From: Adiantum capillus-veneris
Lineage: Eukaryota > Streptophyta > Polypodiopsida > Polypodiales > Pteridaceae
DNA length: 64,000 nt
Assembly: GCA_014529385.2 (NCBI GenBank)
Contig: CM043948.1
Coordinates: 25,042,451 to 25,106,450 of the forward strand
Direction: 5' to 3'
A model generated the notes under the pieces. That model saw nothing but the letters and a program-made list of their open reading frames with translations, searched no databases and was not told the DNA's origin. Position 1 is the first letter of the stretch, and each line of letters opens with the position of its first letter. Below are positions 12,101 to 23,113 of this stretch, piece by piece. A program made the translations under genes and the position numbers.

Positions 12101-12780
12101 GGGGTGTCCTTTGAATTAGATGCCATGTGGCTCTCTATGGGTTGATCCTTGGTGGTCGCTAATTCAGGAGCACTCGATTGCTCTCCTAGCAAGGATATTG
12201 ACATAGGGGCTTTCACTTTTAACTTTCTTTGTTGCTTCACCTTGTGTAAGCTCTCAATTTCCTTTTCCCTAGCCGCAATGATATACCACTCAACCTCTTG
12301 CACTTTGACAAGGCTTCTACCATCAGGTGATATAACCTCGGAGGGGAATAGCTTTGAAGAGTCAGGGGGTGCAATGAATGGAGTATTCACGTGCACACCC
12401 TCCAGGAGCATGAGGTCTACGTTGGTCATGAATGGAGAATTTACTTCCCCATCCCCTTCATTTACATCATTAGCTCCATGTTCGGAGCGAGTGGCTCTAC
12501 TAAAGGTTTCCTTCAAGCGGCTAAGCACGCTCGGCCCGGATTGTGGGTCCATGGCATGCATGTCTTGGCTTGAGCTATTGGGATTAGGCATTGGGTAACC
12601 CTCCATGATGTCGTAGTCAGAGGAAGAGTCACTAGATGCAATATGCGAGTCCTGAGTGGTACTACCTTGGGTTCCTGCTGAGGGCCTAGAGCCTAAGGTA
12701 GAGGCATTATGAGTACCCGCATAAACGAAGACACTCTCGATGTGCTTGTATTCTAGCACACGACCAGAGCATAGGTGCAT
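9173..12780 (-). pseudogene. Gypsy-1 gag, broken
   Basis: The 476-codon frame 12780-11350 starts MHLCSGRVLE and is rich in Ser, Pro and Thr. Frames 11319-10993 and 10990-10766 hold the structural core (AKPTQKFSGDGDVRKHIEVF, FLKEYLREGVLWGVASQLQ, DFISHLKHLNSRCNP), matching the retrotransposon gag fold. Zinc-knuckle-like sequence follows: WCSVCYGPHSISECP and CNACGG in 10618-10349, QCYEC at the end of 10337-9924, then a CSRC/CGIDH-type motif and a Lys/Arg-rich acidic stretch in 9680-9291. Gypsy-3 aligns throughout. Several shifts and stops disable it. Confidence 0.8.
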
Positions 12781-13465
12781 GTGACCTCAACACTTTAGAA
12801 GTGTTGGTGAGTGCTCGTGAAGACCGCTCACCTAGTTTTTTAGGTGTTTACAATCCAATTTTTTTGTATTTTTGGTCCCTTTTTTTTAACCAAGCCACGG
12901 AATATGGCGTATGATAGCTCAAAATGAGTGTCTTGGCTAGAGGGATAGCTCGTGCTTTACAACCTCCGATTCGGTTACATACAACCCTCGAAATCCTAAA
13001 ACTAGTCTTTTCCTAGGTGGGAAGAGGGCTATAATTAGTAAGTCCAAAGGGTGAATGTGAAGGGGATAGTGGAGGACTTGAGGAACTTGTCCCACATGCC
13101 CTGCCTTCACTCGAGATCCTAGTCTTTATATATAAGGTAGTGTGAGTAGTATATCATAAGACTAAGGACTGCGGCCTGGGCCTGGGCTTGGGATTGGGCT
13201 TGGGCTTGGGCTTGGAGAAAGATCCCGATCCCTTCCTTTTAGAATAATATTTTTTAATTTTAATTTCCGAACTTCTTCTTAGTCCCAAATATTAGAGCGT
13301 TTTTAAATTATTTTATATTTTTTTTGAACAAAACTTTTTTTGAGGATAATGTGGTCACGTGGACGTTGAGCTCCCACGCATACACAACAGCTACTAAGAG
13401 CTCTGTCTAACCTCCTTGCAACTAATTAACAGTTAATTAACAACTAATGAACTATCTAACACATA
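12781..13465 (-). other. Gypsy-1 leader, left part, with GGGCTT repeats
   Basis: Non-coding leader between gag and primer site, interrupted by Gypsy-2. It contains tandem GGGCTT/GGGCCT hexamers at about 13175-13216; Gypsy-3 has a matching array at about 60640-60678. Confidence 0.65.
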
Positions 13466-13470
13466 ATTGC
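13466..13470. repeat. Gypsy-2 target site duplication, left (ATTGC)
   Basis: ATTGC directly precedes the left LTR and recurs at 22090-22094 after the right LTR, as expected for a 5 bp gypsy target duplication. Confidence 0.9.
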
Positions 13471-15049
13471 TGTAACATTTAATGGCCTAGTAACTTGTGT
13501 GTAGCGGAAAATAGCATGAACATAGTGAGCATTTCATTAGAATAGATTCCTAATGAGAATAACAAGAGTGCTTGGGTGGAGAGAGCAACAAAAAATATAA
13601 CACCTAGTTAGATAGCATGAACAATACTTCAAAGAGAGAGAAATTAAGCAATTGACAACAGTTGAGGACCGGATTTGCATGGAGCTGGTTCCCCCTCCAA
13701 AAGGCTTTGTATTATGGTTTCTCCCATCAAGAGAGACATTTTACAATACAATTCTTTGTGTTCCTTCAATACTAGCTAGTGCAATGAAGATGGAAACTTC
13801 AAGCACTAAGCAAAAATACTTATCAAACACAACATCAATTCCCTCACGGTCTCAGACCCAAGACCTCACACACCTTCGAAGATGGTGAGAGCTAGCGGGG
13901 TATGAGAGTAGATTGAGAGGAAGGAGTAGTCTTACGAGAAAGATGTACATCTCCTCACATAATCACTCATATTAGCATAGCTTAGCTTAGTAATTAACAT
14001 GGTAGAGGAGATGAGCATGCATTGAAGCTTGGCTCTTGGTTGGATTTGCATCACAAATCCAAGAGTTGTTGGTGTAGGCCTCCCTTCTCACAAGCTTGGA
14101 GTAGGTGACAAGATTTCCATTAAAGCTTGAGAAGAGAGAGAGAGAGTCTTCTTACTCTACACATGAGCTTGTGTGAGTGTGTGTTGATAATTGCCTTGAA
14201 AAATCAGCCCCCTCTTTCTCTTGGTCGACCCCTCTTGCTATTTGCTCTTGCTAGCACATCATTGGACCTCTCCCAGCTTAGCTAATGAAAGTTAAGTAGC
14301 ATAAGTGATAGTCCTCTGAGAGGTGTCCCCCTTTCCCCTTTTGTGAGAGCTTTAGGTAATTAATTAATTCAACTAAACTCTCATTGGACCCCTTTGCCTC
14401 TTGGCCAATAGGAATCAAGCCATTGGGTTGTTGAATGCTCATTGGACCCTTGGGAGACTATCCAAGAGTCTTCTAGAGAGCTTAATTCCTATTGGTTCTT
14501 TTATAAAGTGTTTTTAAATTAATTAAACTAGATTTACTCTAGCCTAATTCTCATTGGTCCACCTCCATGGCCATTCAATAGAATTTGAGTACACCTTGTG
14601 GGCATCTGGCCTAGGGAGCTTACATGTGTCCCTCATTCCCTTTGTGTAAAGGGAGCTTGTGTGTGTGTGTGAGTTTCTGTCTCATCCCCTACTTCTTGGG
14701 CTCGCCCCCTCCTTTGTAGGACTTGGGAAGACTTTTTGGGACACACACAAAGCATCCAATTTCCTAAGCCTTTGACCATTGGACACAACCTTTGAATTTT
14801 GGAACTTAGCATTTTGGAAGTCTTAATGGACTGAACCCTAAGGTCTTTGGAGGCCATTGTTGTACATAGCTCTTTTGCAGATGGCCCCCCTTTGGATCCC
14901 TCTTTTCCCTCCTTTGGATCCCTACTGTGGCCGGTCTGCCAAATTAACCAATATTCTAGCTATTTTCTCCCTTGACACTTCCCCATATTAAATGATTAGT
15001 TTAAGATGAGAAAATCATTTAGGAGAATTAGATATTAGTTATTATGACA
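13471..15049 (-). repeat. Gypsy-2 3' LTR (left copy)
   Basis: On the plus strand it begins TGTAACATTTAATGG and ends TTATTATGACA, so it has the usual TG/CA ends. It aligns over its length with 20476-22089 and has a shorter GT run (near 14658-14672). Small ORFs inside it are not genes. Confidence 0.92.
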
Positions 15050-15062
15050 CTACCTCTCTCTC
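15050..15062 (-). promoter_or_regulatory. Gypsy-2 polypurine tract
   Basis: On the minus strand this reads GAGAGAGAGGTAG immediately before the 3' LTR, the expected plus-strand DNA priming site. Confidence 0.75.
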
Positions 15063-15698
15063 GAAATCATAGTCTTCCTCGACTATGGGGTAGAGAAGAT
15101 AAAGCATATTTATTAGTCCTTTTTCTAGCGAGTAGAGGATCCCTATGTTACCCTACAACATCGTTCCATAATGGATGACTAGTCCGTTTGGCGCTTGAGA
15201 GCCTAATCTGCCGCAAGCATGTCTGCACATTAGTCCTATCAATCTTCCATAGTAGAGTGACAAGGTCTACTTGGTGTTTGGGAGACGTCATCTCCGCAAA
15301 CTTGATCTAAGCATGCATACTATTTGAAATTTGCGCACAATAAAGAAAAATAGAGTCTTATAAGACAAAAAGTTTGTTCATTTTTAACATTTGTACATTT
15401 GCTTACTCTTGGGAAGCATTGTAAGCATTGACAAGGTTTAGGTTATCCTTTAATTGTATGCCTTGCATCCATCTAGAGGTGGCTCTCCTTTGTAAGGTTC
15501 TTGAGGTGGCTCTCCTTTGTAAGGCTTTATTAGGATCACATGGAAAGCATTGTGTATGAGCTAATGGCTGGGCAACTTGAGTTGATAGGCCATCTCATTG
15601 ATTAGTCTAAGAATCTGGAAGGGACCATAGTACCTTTTTGCTAGCTTAGCATAGTACTTTTGGTGTCCCATAGGATTCTTGCCCGTCGTGTGCCTTAA
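15063..15698 (-). other. Gypsy-2 3' region and integrase tail
   Basis: Near 15480-15690 the minus strand can be read in pieces as integrase C-terminal tail. A ~30 bp segment (GGTGGCTCTCCTTTGTAAGG) is duplicated in tandem at about 15478-15525. No chromodomain was recognised. The rest looks non-coding. Confidence 0.5.
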
Positions 15699-16079
15699 TC
15701 AAGCCTTGGGAAATTTTAATAAGACCCAATCATTTTCTTTAAAGGCTTGGCCTCTTCTGTGCTTATCAGCAACAACCTTTTGCCTTTGCTGTGAGATAGA
15801 GATAACATCCTTAATCTTTTGGAAAGATTCTTGTAGGTCTCGGCTATACTCGTCTGCAGAGATGATATTCCAGTGTACCTTAAGTAGCAGGGGACTTTTT
15901 GATCTTCCCTCAATTACCTCAAAAGGTGATTTTCCCGTGGAAGTATCTACAGTGTTATTGTAGGCATACTCCACTAAGGGTAAGTACTTCTCCCATTGGG
16001 ATCTTTGATCTACTTCCGTTACATAGGCTTTTAGTAGATCGAGAATTGTTAGGTTAGCTATTTCACTTTGGCCATCCAT
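15699..16079 (-). pseudogene. Gypsy-2 integrase, C-terminal half
   Basis: The 126-codon frame begins MDGQSEIANLTILDLL, a form of the GQxE motif that carries the catalytic Glu of the integrase triad. It continues with YAYNNTVDTSTGKSPFEVI and ends ENDWVLLKFPKA, the usual start of the C-terminal DNA-binding part. Upstream, 16080-16275 is shifted, and the second catalytic Asp (LDTDPRM type) lies there out of frame. Confidence 0.82.
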
Positions 16080-16275
16080 TTGCGGGTGATAGGCCGAAGA
16101 GAAGTAGACTTGTTCCTAAATGATCAAAGAGACCCTTTCAAAAATTACTGGTCATTCTAGGATCTGTATCCAACATTATGGACATTGGCAAGCCATGGTA
16201 CTTGAAGATTTGTGAAATGAAGAGGGTTGCCATTTAATGGGCTTTGATAGTCTTTTTGACATGTATAAAATGAGC

Positions 16276-17118
16276 TTATTTGCTAAACCTGTCTACTATC
16301 ATCCATATTCCCGTATTCCCATGGATTGACTTAGGCAATCCAAAGATAAAATCCATGGATATGCTCTCCCATGGTGAATTAGGGATTGGCAAGGTTTGAA
16401 GCAATCGTGGTTGCTTCCCTCTATTAAACTTCGTCTTTTGGCATACCACACATTTGAAAACATACTCTTGTATGTTTGCTTTCATGGTAGGCCAATAGAA
16501 ATATGTTTCAATCCGTTTTAGGGTAGAATGAATCCCTCTATGCCCTGCATAAGGAGGAGCATGAGATTCATACATTACTTTCTGACGTAGTGAGCTAGTA
16601 ACGCATAGTCTATTGCCATAGAGAAGATAACCATCTTGTAAAGTAAATGTTTCCTCTTTCTTCTCTAATGCAAGGGCTGAAATCACATCTCTAAAATCGG
16701 GATCAATAGCATACTCATCTATCATAGAAGATAGATCATTGTGAGTTGCTATGGAAACCACATTCACTCTGGACCGTCTTGAGAGTGCAATGACTACTTG
16801 ATTATGCTTGCCAGCAATGTGAGCAATATGAAAATGAAATTGCAAAAGGAAATTTTCCCACCTCATTTGTTTGTTGGAGAGCTTGGTCTGCGTCATGAAG
16901 AAAGGAGTCCCCAATAAATAGTGCTTCCATGAGTCTAAGGCATGTAGAACTGCAAGGAGTTCTTTTTCATATATGCCTAGAGCTTGCTCAATAGGGTCGA
17001 GCCTTTGACTCTCATAGCCTATGGCGTGCCCTTCTTGGAGCAAAACAGCTCCAAGGCAATCACCACAAGCATCACATTGGACCTCAAATGGCTTTGAGAG
17101 ATCCTGTAGTGTAAGCAT
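16276..17118 (-). pseudogene. Gypsy-2 RNase H and integrase N-terminus (280-codon frame)
   Basis: Residues 1-120 are RNase H: FEVQCDACGDCLGAVLLQEG, YEKELLAVLHALDSWKHYLL and HIAGKHNQVVIALSRR. Residues about 185-235 form the HHCC domain (HAPPYAGHRGIHSTLKRIE, CVVCQKTK). WESISMDFIFGLPKS carries the first catalytic Asp. The frame is open but isolated from RT upstream and the rest of integrase downstream by shifts or stops, so the copy is defective. Confidence 0.85.
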
Positions 17119-17643
17119 AGGTTGCGAGATAAGCTTTTTGAAAGCATTGTTCTCCTTGGCAGACCATGTGTACCTAACATTTTTCTTTGTTAGGTCATGT
17201 ATGGTCCTGCTATTAGTGAGAAATTTTCTATGAAGCGTCTATAGTATGCACACATACCTATAAAGCTTCTTAGTTCATGAAGATTCCTTGGTTTAGGACA
17301 TCCTTTTATTACCTCTAAATATAAAGTTTATTCTCTCTTAGAACTTGAAATATTACCTAGAGGTGTTGCTTGTGTTCGTCTAATGAATTGTAGATGATGA
17401 TATCATCAAAGAACACTCCAGTAAAGGTTCGGTGAGGCATGAATAGCTTCTCCATCAAGCGGTTGAATGTGGCTGGTGCATTGGTCAAGACAAAAGGCAT
17501 GACAATATATTCGTAAAGCCCAAACGTAGTGCAAAATGTGGTCTTTACAATGTCTTGATCAACTATCCTCATTTGATGATAGACACTTTCTAGGTCAATC
17601 CTACTGAAGTAGGTGGACCCTTGTAGCTTATCAAATAGGTCTT
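17119..17643 (-). pseudogene. Gypsy-2 reverse transcriptase palm, broken
   Basis: Frame 17650-17357 carries the RT palm: GSTYFSRIDLESVYHQMRI, MPFVLTNAPATFNRLMEKLF and the catalytic FFDDIIIY. Sequence from 17356 to 17119 continues the connection region in another frame. It joins 17644-18482 upstream after a shift. Confidence 0.83.
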
Positions 17644-18482
17644 CTACCATGGAACGGGAAACCTATTCTTGATAGTGATCCTATTTAGTGCTCTATAGTC
17701 AACACACATATGATATGTGCCGTCTTTCTTTTGCACTAATAGCACATGAGAACTAAACGGAGATGAGCTAGGCCTAACCATGCCCTTCTCAACTAACTCA
17801 TGCACTTGGCGCATAATCTCCTCTTGTTGAGCTTGAGAAACTCTATAAGGAGGTTTGTTAGGCGGTGAACTTCTTGGAAGAAGTTCAATTGCATGGTCAT
17901 CATTGCCTCGTCTAGGAGATAGCTCAGAAGGGATGTCGTCAATAAAGACATCTTGAAACCCCTTGAGAAAATTGGATAGCTCTAATTCCTTTTGATCGTG
18001 TATATTTTCTTTTGCTAAAACATTAGGTTCATTTTGAGAGTCTTTAACAAAAATCATGTACACGAAAATAGAGCTCTTTATTGACTTATTGAAAGCTTGC
18101 ATATGTACAACGGGTATGGTGTTACCCATTTCCTTAGCATCTATATACATATCTTTTTCCCTAAACCTAAAGGAGATTCTCCTTTCAAGGAATTTAACAT
18201 TGGCAGCCATGCGATCAAACCATGGTGCCCCTAGGATTACATCCTCATGCTTGAGAGGAGAGATAAAGAAGTCCTGTTTGTCCACATAGCTTTGGACATG
18301 GAGCCTCAATTTCTCGATTATGGGAGTGATTGAAGCTTCTTGCCCCTTGAAAGCACCATGTGCGGGTAGGACATCTCCCATCTCGTAAGCTTGTATGCCT
18401 AGCTTGGTGGCCAACTTTGTGGATATGAAATTGTGAGTAGAACCAAGGTCAAAGAGAATAAAAGCATCATGTTCTCTTACCT
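17644..18482 (-). pseudogene. Gypsy-2 protease and RT N-terminus
   Basis: The open frame runs upstream past the first in-frame start candidate to about 18482 and includes FILFDLGSTHNFISTKLAT, a retropepsin active-site strand reading D-L-G-S instead of D-S-G-S/A. About 75 residues later HEDVILGAPWFDRM is the late I-L-G motif. RT begins after a linker with IMRQVHELVEKGMVRPSSSP, HVLLVQKKDG and CVDYRALNRIT. The Ser-to-Leu change at the second active-site position probably inactivates it. Confidence 0.82.
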
Positions 18483-20072
18483 TTCCCCAAGCATGGCATA
18501 CAGGAGATCCTTTGTGGTGAGTTTCCTCCCCTTGGATTTTGACAAAGGTAGCTCTAGGAGGTTCATGGTGGGTGTTCTTTTGGAGACAAGCGCGGTACGC
18601 ATGCCCTTGCTCGCCTCACTTGAAACAACAGTTATCCTTGCGATAATGCTCAAGCTCTTCAGGAGAGAGTTTCTTTTTACCTTTGTAAACTTCCTTCTCC
18701 TTAGCTTTATTGGAGTTGCCCTTAGGAGACTTTTGGACATTGTCCTTCCCCTTAGGCTCATTGGAACCCTTGTTTTCTGTGGGCTTAAAATTTATTTTAG
18801 CCCCTGTTTGGAAATTGATACGAGAAGCCACCATAGTATGGTGTATAACCACCGATATGGTGCGTGGCCTTTGGGAGTTGACATACTCCGCCATTTCTTC
18901 AGTTAAGCCCGCACAAAATTGTTGCTTTTTCTCTCCAAAATCCAACTTCTTGAAGATAGTAGCTTTGAGTTGTAAGTCCCAAAACTTGTCTACATATTTG
19001 TGAATGAATTCGTAGGGAGAGAGCTTCAAGCTTCGCCATTTGATGAGTACTTTGTCTTTGGCATCGGTGGCCAAAAACTGCTTCATAATGGAAGCTCTTA
19101 AAGATTTCCATGTTCGTGGAGCTTCACCGTCGGCCCGTAGGCTAGACCACCATTGCCTGGCGGACTTTTGAAAGTGCATAGCTACATGGTGTAGCTTAGA
19201 GGACTTCGTGAAGCCCTCATCTCCAAACACCTCATCGAACTATTGGATAAAGGCCAAGACTTTGTCCGTAGCACCAAAGGTGCCATCATAGGTAAGTAAA
19301 GAGATGCTCTTCCCTCCCTCTTTGAACTTCTTGAGCTTGGATGACCTCTTCCACGCGGCATAGGATTTCCTATGGCCTCTTATTTTTGATGGTTCAAAGG
19401 TTGCACCATCACTTTCTTCAGAAGGTGAAGAATTTGAGGAAGATGGAGAAGAGGGTGACCTATTTCTCGCCTTTTTCTTGCCTTGATCTTCTTTGTCTTC
19501 ACCATCGCTTTCATAAGAGGAAGAGTATGAAGAAGACGGAGAAGATGGTGTCCTCTTTCTCGCCTTTTTCTTCTCTTGCTTTTTGTCATCCTCTTTGAAG
19601 TATGGTGTGGAGAAGTATGCGATGGTCTTCTCCGTTTTGGAAGTGAGGGAGAGCGTTTAGCCAGCCGTCTCTGTGGAGCCATCTCCGTCGAGGTGGCAGG
19701 AGACTCACTTCTTTCTCGTTCCTTCGGTGGGGGCTCTTGAATTCTCCTTTGAGAAGGAGATGCGTCATCAAGGAGAAAATTTCTGAGCCCTTCATATGGA
19801 TCCTCTTCTTCTTCCCGAATCGGAGAGAGGCCTCTTTTGGAAGTCTCGCAAGGAGGCTTCCTAGGTGGTCTCTCGTCATGGTGGGGAGCTTGGAGAATCC
19901 CATGAGCACGAAGCTGCCATTGTACTTCACTTTGGAGGGATGAATTACCCATGGCTTGTTGAAGCCTACAAGCAAGATAGTTAACAAGCATAGGGGCATC
20001 ATTAGTAGCCTTCTCATTAGCAAAATCAAAGTTATCAACATTAATTTCAATCTCTTTACTATTGTCAGCCAT
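18483..20072 (-). pseudogene. Gypsy-2 gag, broken
   Basis: Gag starts at 20072 (MADNSKEIEINVDNFDF) with a charged, Ser/Pro/Arg-rich N-terminal part to about 19380. Frame 19230-18616 holds the gag core (HFQKSARQWWSSLRADGEAP, LIKWRSLKLSPYEFIHKYVD). The CCHC knuckle is interrupted: minus-strand reading gives CFK, a TGA stop at 18616-18618, then GEQGHAYRAC, so the stop sits where the second knuckle Cys is expected. Downstream sequence to the protease is shifted. Confidence 0.82.
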
Positions 20073-20460
20073 TCTAACAAATTTTAGGTGTAAACTCTTT
20101 AGGTATATTTTGGTACTTCAAGCCCTAGTTGCTACTCCTATTTATCCTTTTAGAAAAAGCACTCAAGCTACTGTACCCATGGCTCGAATACCATAAACTG
20201 CAAGGAATAGAAGAGAGGATCGTTCAACACCAAAACAACACCGGCTCTTGTCAAGCTTCTAATTGCTCAATAGTGGTTAAGCCGTCGGCAAGCCCCTTAG
20301 GACTCCACTATTAAGACCATAGCTCTCAATGGTGATGCCCTGTTAATTGCACAAAGGCAGGCGCACTGCAAGGCTGAAAAATCCCTATTGCAATTAATAA
20401 TACCAACCATTTATAGCTAGCTTGAGGACCTCCCTTCTTGAGCAAGAAAAGAGAAACCTT
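20073..20460 (-). other. Gypsy-2 leader
   Basis: Non-coding sequence between gag and the primer site. I see no gene or strong structure. Confidence 0.6.
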
Positions 20461-20475
20461 GGGCTCTGATACCAA
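20461..20475 (-). promoter_or_regulatory. Gypsy-2 primer binding site (initiator tRNA-Met)
   Basis: The minus strand reads TTGGTATCAGAGCCC directly next to the 5' LTR, matching the complement of the initiator tRNA-Met 3' end. Confidence 0.9.
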
Positions 20476-21674
20476 TGTAAAATTTAATGGCCTAGTAACT
20501 TGTGTGTAGCGGAAAATAGCCTGAACATAGTGAGCATTTCATTAGAATAGATTCCTAATGAGAATAACAAGAGTGCTTGGGTGGAGAGACCAACAAAAAG
20601 TATAACACCTAGTTAGATAGCATGACCAATACTTCAAAAGAGAGAGAGAAATTAAGCAATTGACAACAATTGAGGACCGGATTTGCATGGAGCCGGTCCC
20701 CCCTCCAAAAGGCTTTGTATTGTGGTTTCTCCCATCAAGAGAGACATTTTACAATACAATTCTTTGTATTCCTTCAATACTAGCTAGTGCAATGAAGATG
20801 GAAACTTCAAGCACTAAGCAAAAATACTTATCAAACACAACATCAATTCCCTCACGGTCTTAGACCCAAGACCTCACACACCTTCGAAGATGGTGAGAGC
20901 TGGCGCGGTATGAGAGTAGATTGAGAGGAAGAAGGAGTAGTCTTATGAGAAAGATGTACATCTCCTCACATAATTACTCATATTAGCATAGCTTAGCTTA
21001 GTAATTAGCATGGTAGAGGAGATGAGCATGCATTGAAGCTTGGCTCTTGGTTGGATTTGTATCACAAAGCCAAGAGTTGTTGGTGTAGGCCTCCCTTCTC
21101 ACAATATTGGAGTAGGTGATAAGCTTTCCATTAAAGCTTGAGAAGAGAGAGAGAGAGAGTCTTCTTACTCTACACATGAGCTTGTGTGAGTGTGTGTGGA
21201 TAATTACCTTTCAAAAATCAGCCCCCTCTCTCTCTTGGTCGACCCCTCTTGCTATTTGCTCTTGCTAGCACCTCATTGAACCTCTCCCAGCTTAGCCAAT
21301 GAAAGTTAAGTAGCATAAGTGATAGTCTTTTGACATGTGTCCCCCTTTCCCCTTTTGTGAGAGATTTAGGTAATTAATTAATTCAACTAAACTCTCATTG
21401 GACCCCTTTGCCTCCTGGCCAATATGAATCAGGCAAGCCATTGGGCTGCTGAATGCTCATTGGACCCTTGGGAGAGTATCCAAGAGTCTTCTAGAGAGCT
21501 TAATTCCTATTGGTTCTTTTATAAAGTGTTTTTAAATTAATTAAACTAGATTTACTCTAGCCTAATTCTCATTGGTCCACCTCCATGGCCATTCAATAGG
21601 ATTTGAGTACACCTTGTGGTCATCTGGCCTAGGGAGCTGACATGTGTCCCTCTTTCCCTTTGTGTAAAGGGAGC

Positions 21675-21711
<37 letters not shown>

Positions 21712-22089
21712 TTTCTGTCTCATCCCCTACTTCTTGGGCTCGCCCCCTCCTTTGTAGGACTTGGGAAGACTTTTTGGGACACACACAAAGCATCCAATTT
21801 CCTAAGCCTTTGACCATTGGACACAACCTTTGAATTTTGGAACCTTAGCATTTTGGAAGTTTTAATGGGTTGAACCCTAAGGTCTTTGGAGCCCATTGTT
21901 GCACATAGCTCTTTTGCATATGGCCCCCCCTTTGGATCCTTATTTTCCCTCCTTTGGATCCCTACTGTGGCCGGTCTGCCAGCTTAACCAATATTCTAGC
22001 TTTTTTCTCCCTTGGCACTTCCCCATATTAAAGGATCAGTTTAACATGAGAAAATCATTTAGGAGAATTAGATATTAGTTATTATGATA
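20476..22089 (-). repeat. Gypsy-2 5' LTR (right copy)
   Basis: On the plus strand it begins TGTAAAATTTAATGG and ends TTATTATGATA (CA mutated to TA). It has a longer GT run (about 21676-21710) than the left copy, plus scattered substitutions and small indels. Confidence 0.92.
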
Positions 22090-22094
22090 ATTGC
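22090..22094. repeat. Gypsy-2 target site duplication, right (ATTGC)
   Basis: Matches 13466-13470. Confidence 0.9.
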
Positions 22095-22360
22095 ACACTC
22101 ACACACATTCAACTCTGCTGCTTACTGTCCACTCTACTTCTCACTGTCTACACTCACTAACGGCTCTACTAACACCTGAACAATACAGATCTTGCAAAAC
22201 TAACAAGAACCAGTACAATGTAGCACTAATAGAGCTTAGAGTTACTAACAAAATCTGCCAAAAACCTGCTTATCTACCCTTTACAGTCACTAAACAGTTC
22301 TTACAGAACTCAGCAAAAAACAAAAAAAGAAAACAGAACTCAAGCTTAACGCAAGGCTGT
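22095..22360 (-). other. Gypsy-1 leader, right part
   Basis: Continuation of the Gypsy-1 leader beyond the nested insertion, non-coding, leading to the primer site. Joined at ATTGC it continues 12781-13470. Confidence 0.7.
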
Positions 22361-22377
22361 CCCCGGCAGTGGCGCCA
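22361..22377 (-). promoter_or_regulatory. Gypsy-1 primer binding site (tRNA-Asp type)
   Basis: The minus strand reads TGGCGCCACTGCCGGGG, four bases from the LTR. It matches the complement of a plant tRNA-Asp 3' end with one or two differences. Gypsy-3 has the equivalent site at 61093-61109. Confidence 0.8.
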
Positions 22378-22381
22378 AAAA

Positions 22382-22952
22382 TGTACGCTTTGCCGTACGT
22401 GTCAAAGACTGGGAACTTGCCTGGCACTGTGTGCGAGCCTCAAAAGGCTACAAACACACAACTAGAGAGTGCTAGCAAGATAAAAGAACAATGGTGTGTG
22501 ACTCACCTATCATTGCTTGCGTCGTGGAGGATCGTGTATTGCGAAGAAGAAGGAGCTGTCACCGATGCCGCGCTCTACCGCCTCGCCGCCACCAATGTCG
22601 CTTCAATGCTCGATCACACACACACACACTCTCTCTCTCTCTCTCTCTCTAGCATACACACACACATAGAATGAGAAGGAGACAGAGATGGAGCAAGAGC
22701 ACTTCTTACCTTACACCTCACAGAATGAGGATTTTTCGGTCAAATGGCCCTTTTATAAGATTTTGGCCCGTTCACACATGGGCGCCCACAGTGGTTGATC
22801 GTTGCACAATTGCTGTAAAAATAAGATAAGTGGTGCGCCTCTCATCGGCGATCACCTACAAACCTATTGAGCCAACAAGTCCGGTCCATGACTCTATCAA
22901 ATAAATAATACGGCGTCCGTTGTAGGTGATAGGGTGTCCGTGAGGGTTAACA
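22382..22952 (-). repeat. Gypsy-1 5' LTR
   Basis: On the plus strand it begins TGTACGCTTTGCCG and ends GAGGGTTAACA. It is homologous to the Gypsy-3 LTRs and carries an internal CA/CT microsatellite at about 22617-22670. The partner LTR is lost. Confidence 0.85.
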
Positions 22953-23113
22953 AAGGCTAATTAATTCTGATTGCGATGGTTTACAATTAAATTGATCTAC
23001 TTCCAAGTGGCGATGCTTTCTCTAAGTTGGCCAAGGCTAATTACTTCTAATTGCTATGGCTTACACTTGATTTTGATATACTTTCAACCAGGAATGTTGT
23101 CTCTAAGTTAGCT
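22953..23113. repeat. Two tandem copies of an ~80 bp repeat
   Basis: 22953-23032 and 23033-23113 both begin AAGGCTAATTA and end with TCTCTAAGTT and a short tail. They start right at the Gypsy-1 LTR end. A shorter AGCTAAGGGCCAA duplication follows. Confidence 0.8.

Larger units (their letters stand above)
13471..22089 (-). mobile_element. Gypsy-2: complete-ended Ty3/gypsy element nested in Gypsy-1
   Basis: Two LTRs (13471-15049 and 20476-22089), a tRNA-iMet primer site beside the right LTR, a purine tract beside the left LTR and a 5 bp target duplication define a whole insertion of 8619 bp. Read on the minus strand the order is gag, protease, RT, RNase H, integrase. It belongs to a different family from Gypsy-1: different LTRs, gag and primer tRNA. 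The coding region carries several stops and shifts. It lies in the Gypsy-1 leader and so inserted later. Confidence 0.93.
3606..22952 (-). mobile_element. Gypsy-1: Ty3/gypsy element, 3' end lost, hosting nested Gypsy-2
   Basis: Read on the minus strand the order is 5' LTR (22382-22952), tRNA-Asp-type primer site (22361-22377), leader split by Gypsy-2, gag, protease, RT, RNase H, integrase and a long C-terminal extension. Comparison with the same-family Gypsy-3 shows homology ending near 3606, so the 3' untranslated region and 3' LTR are missing. Every coding domain except the 3687-5189 frame is interrupted. Integrase downstream of RT-RNase H marks it as Ty3/gypsy rather than copia. I cannot assign a named lineage. 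Confidence 0.85.

Noticed and set aside
12149-12598. 149-codon plus-strand ORF, with a similar one at 59578-60129
   Set aside because: Antisense shadows of the Gypsy-1/3 gag.
13652-13888. 78-codon plus-strand ORF (also at 20660-20863)
   Set aside because: Both lie inside the Gypsy-2 LTRs, antisense to the element. The repetition reflects LTR duplication, not gene conservation.
22360-22674. Plus-strand ORFs across the Gypsy-1 primer site and LTR
   Set aside because: They overlap a primer binding site and an LTR and are antisense to the element.
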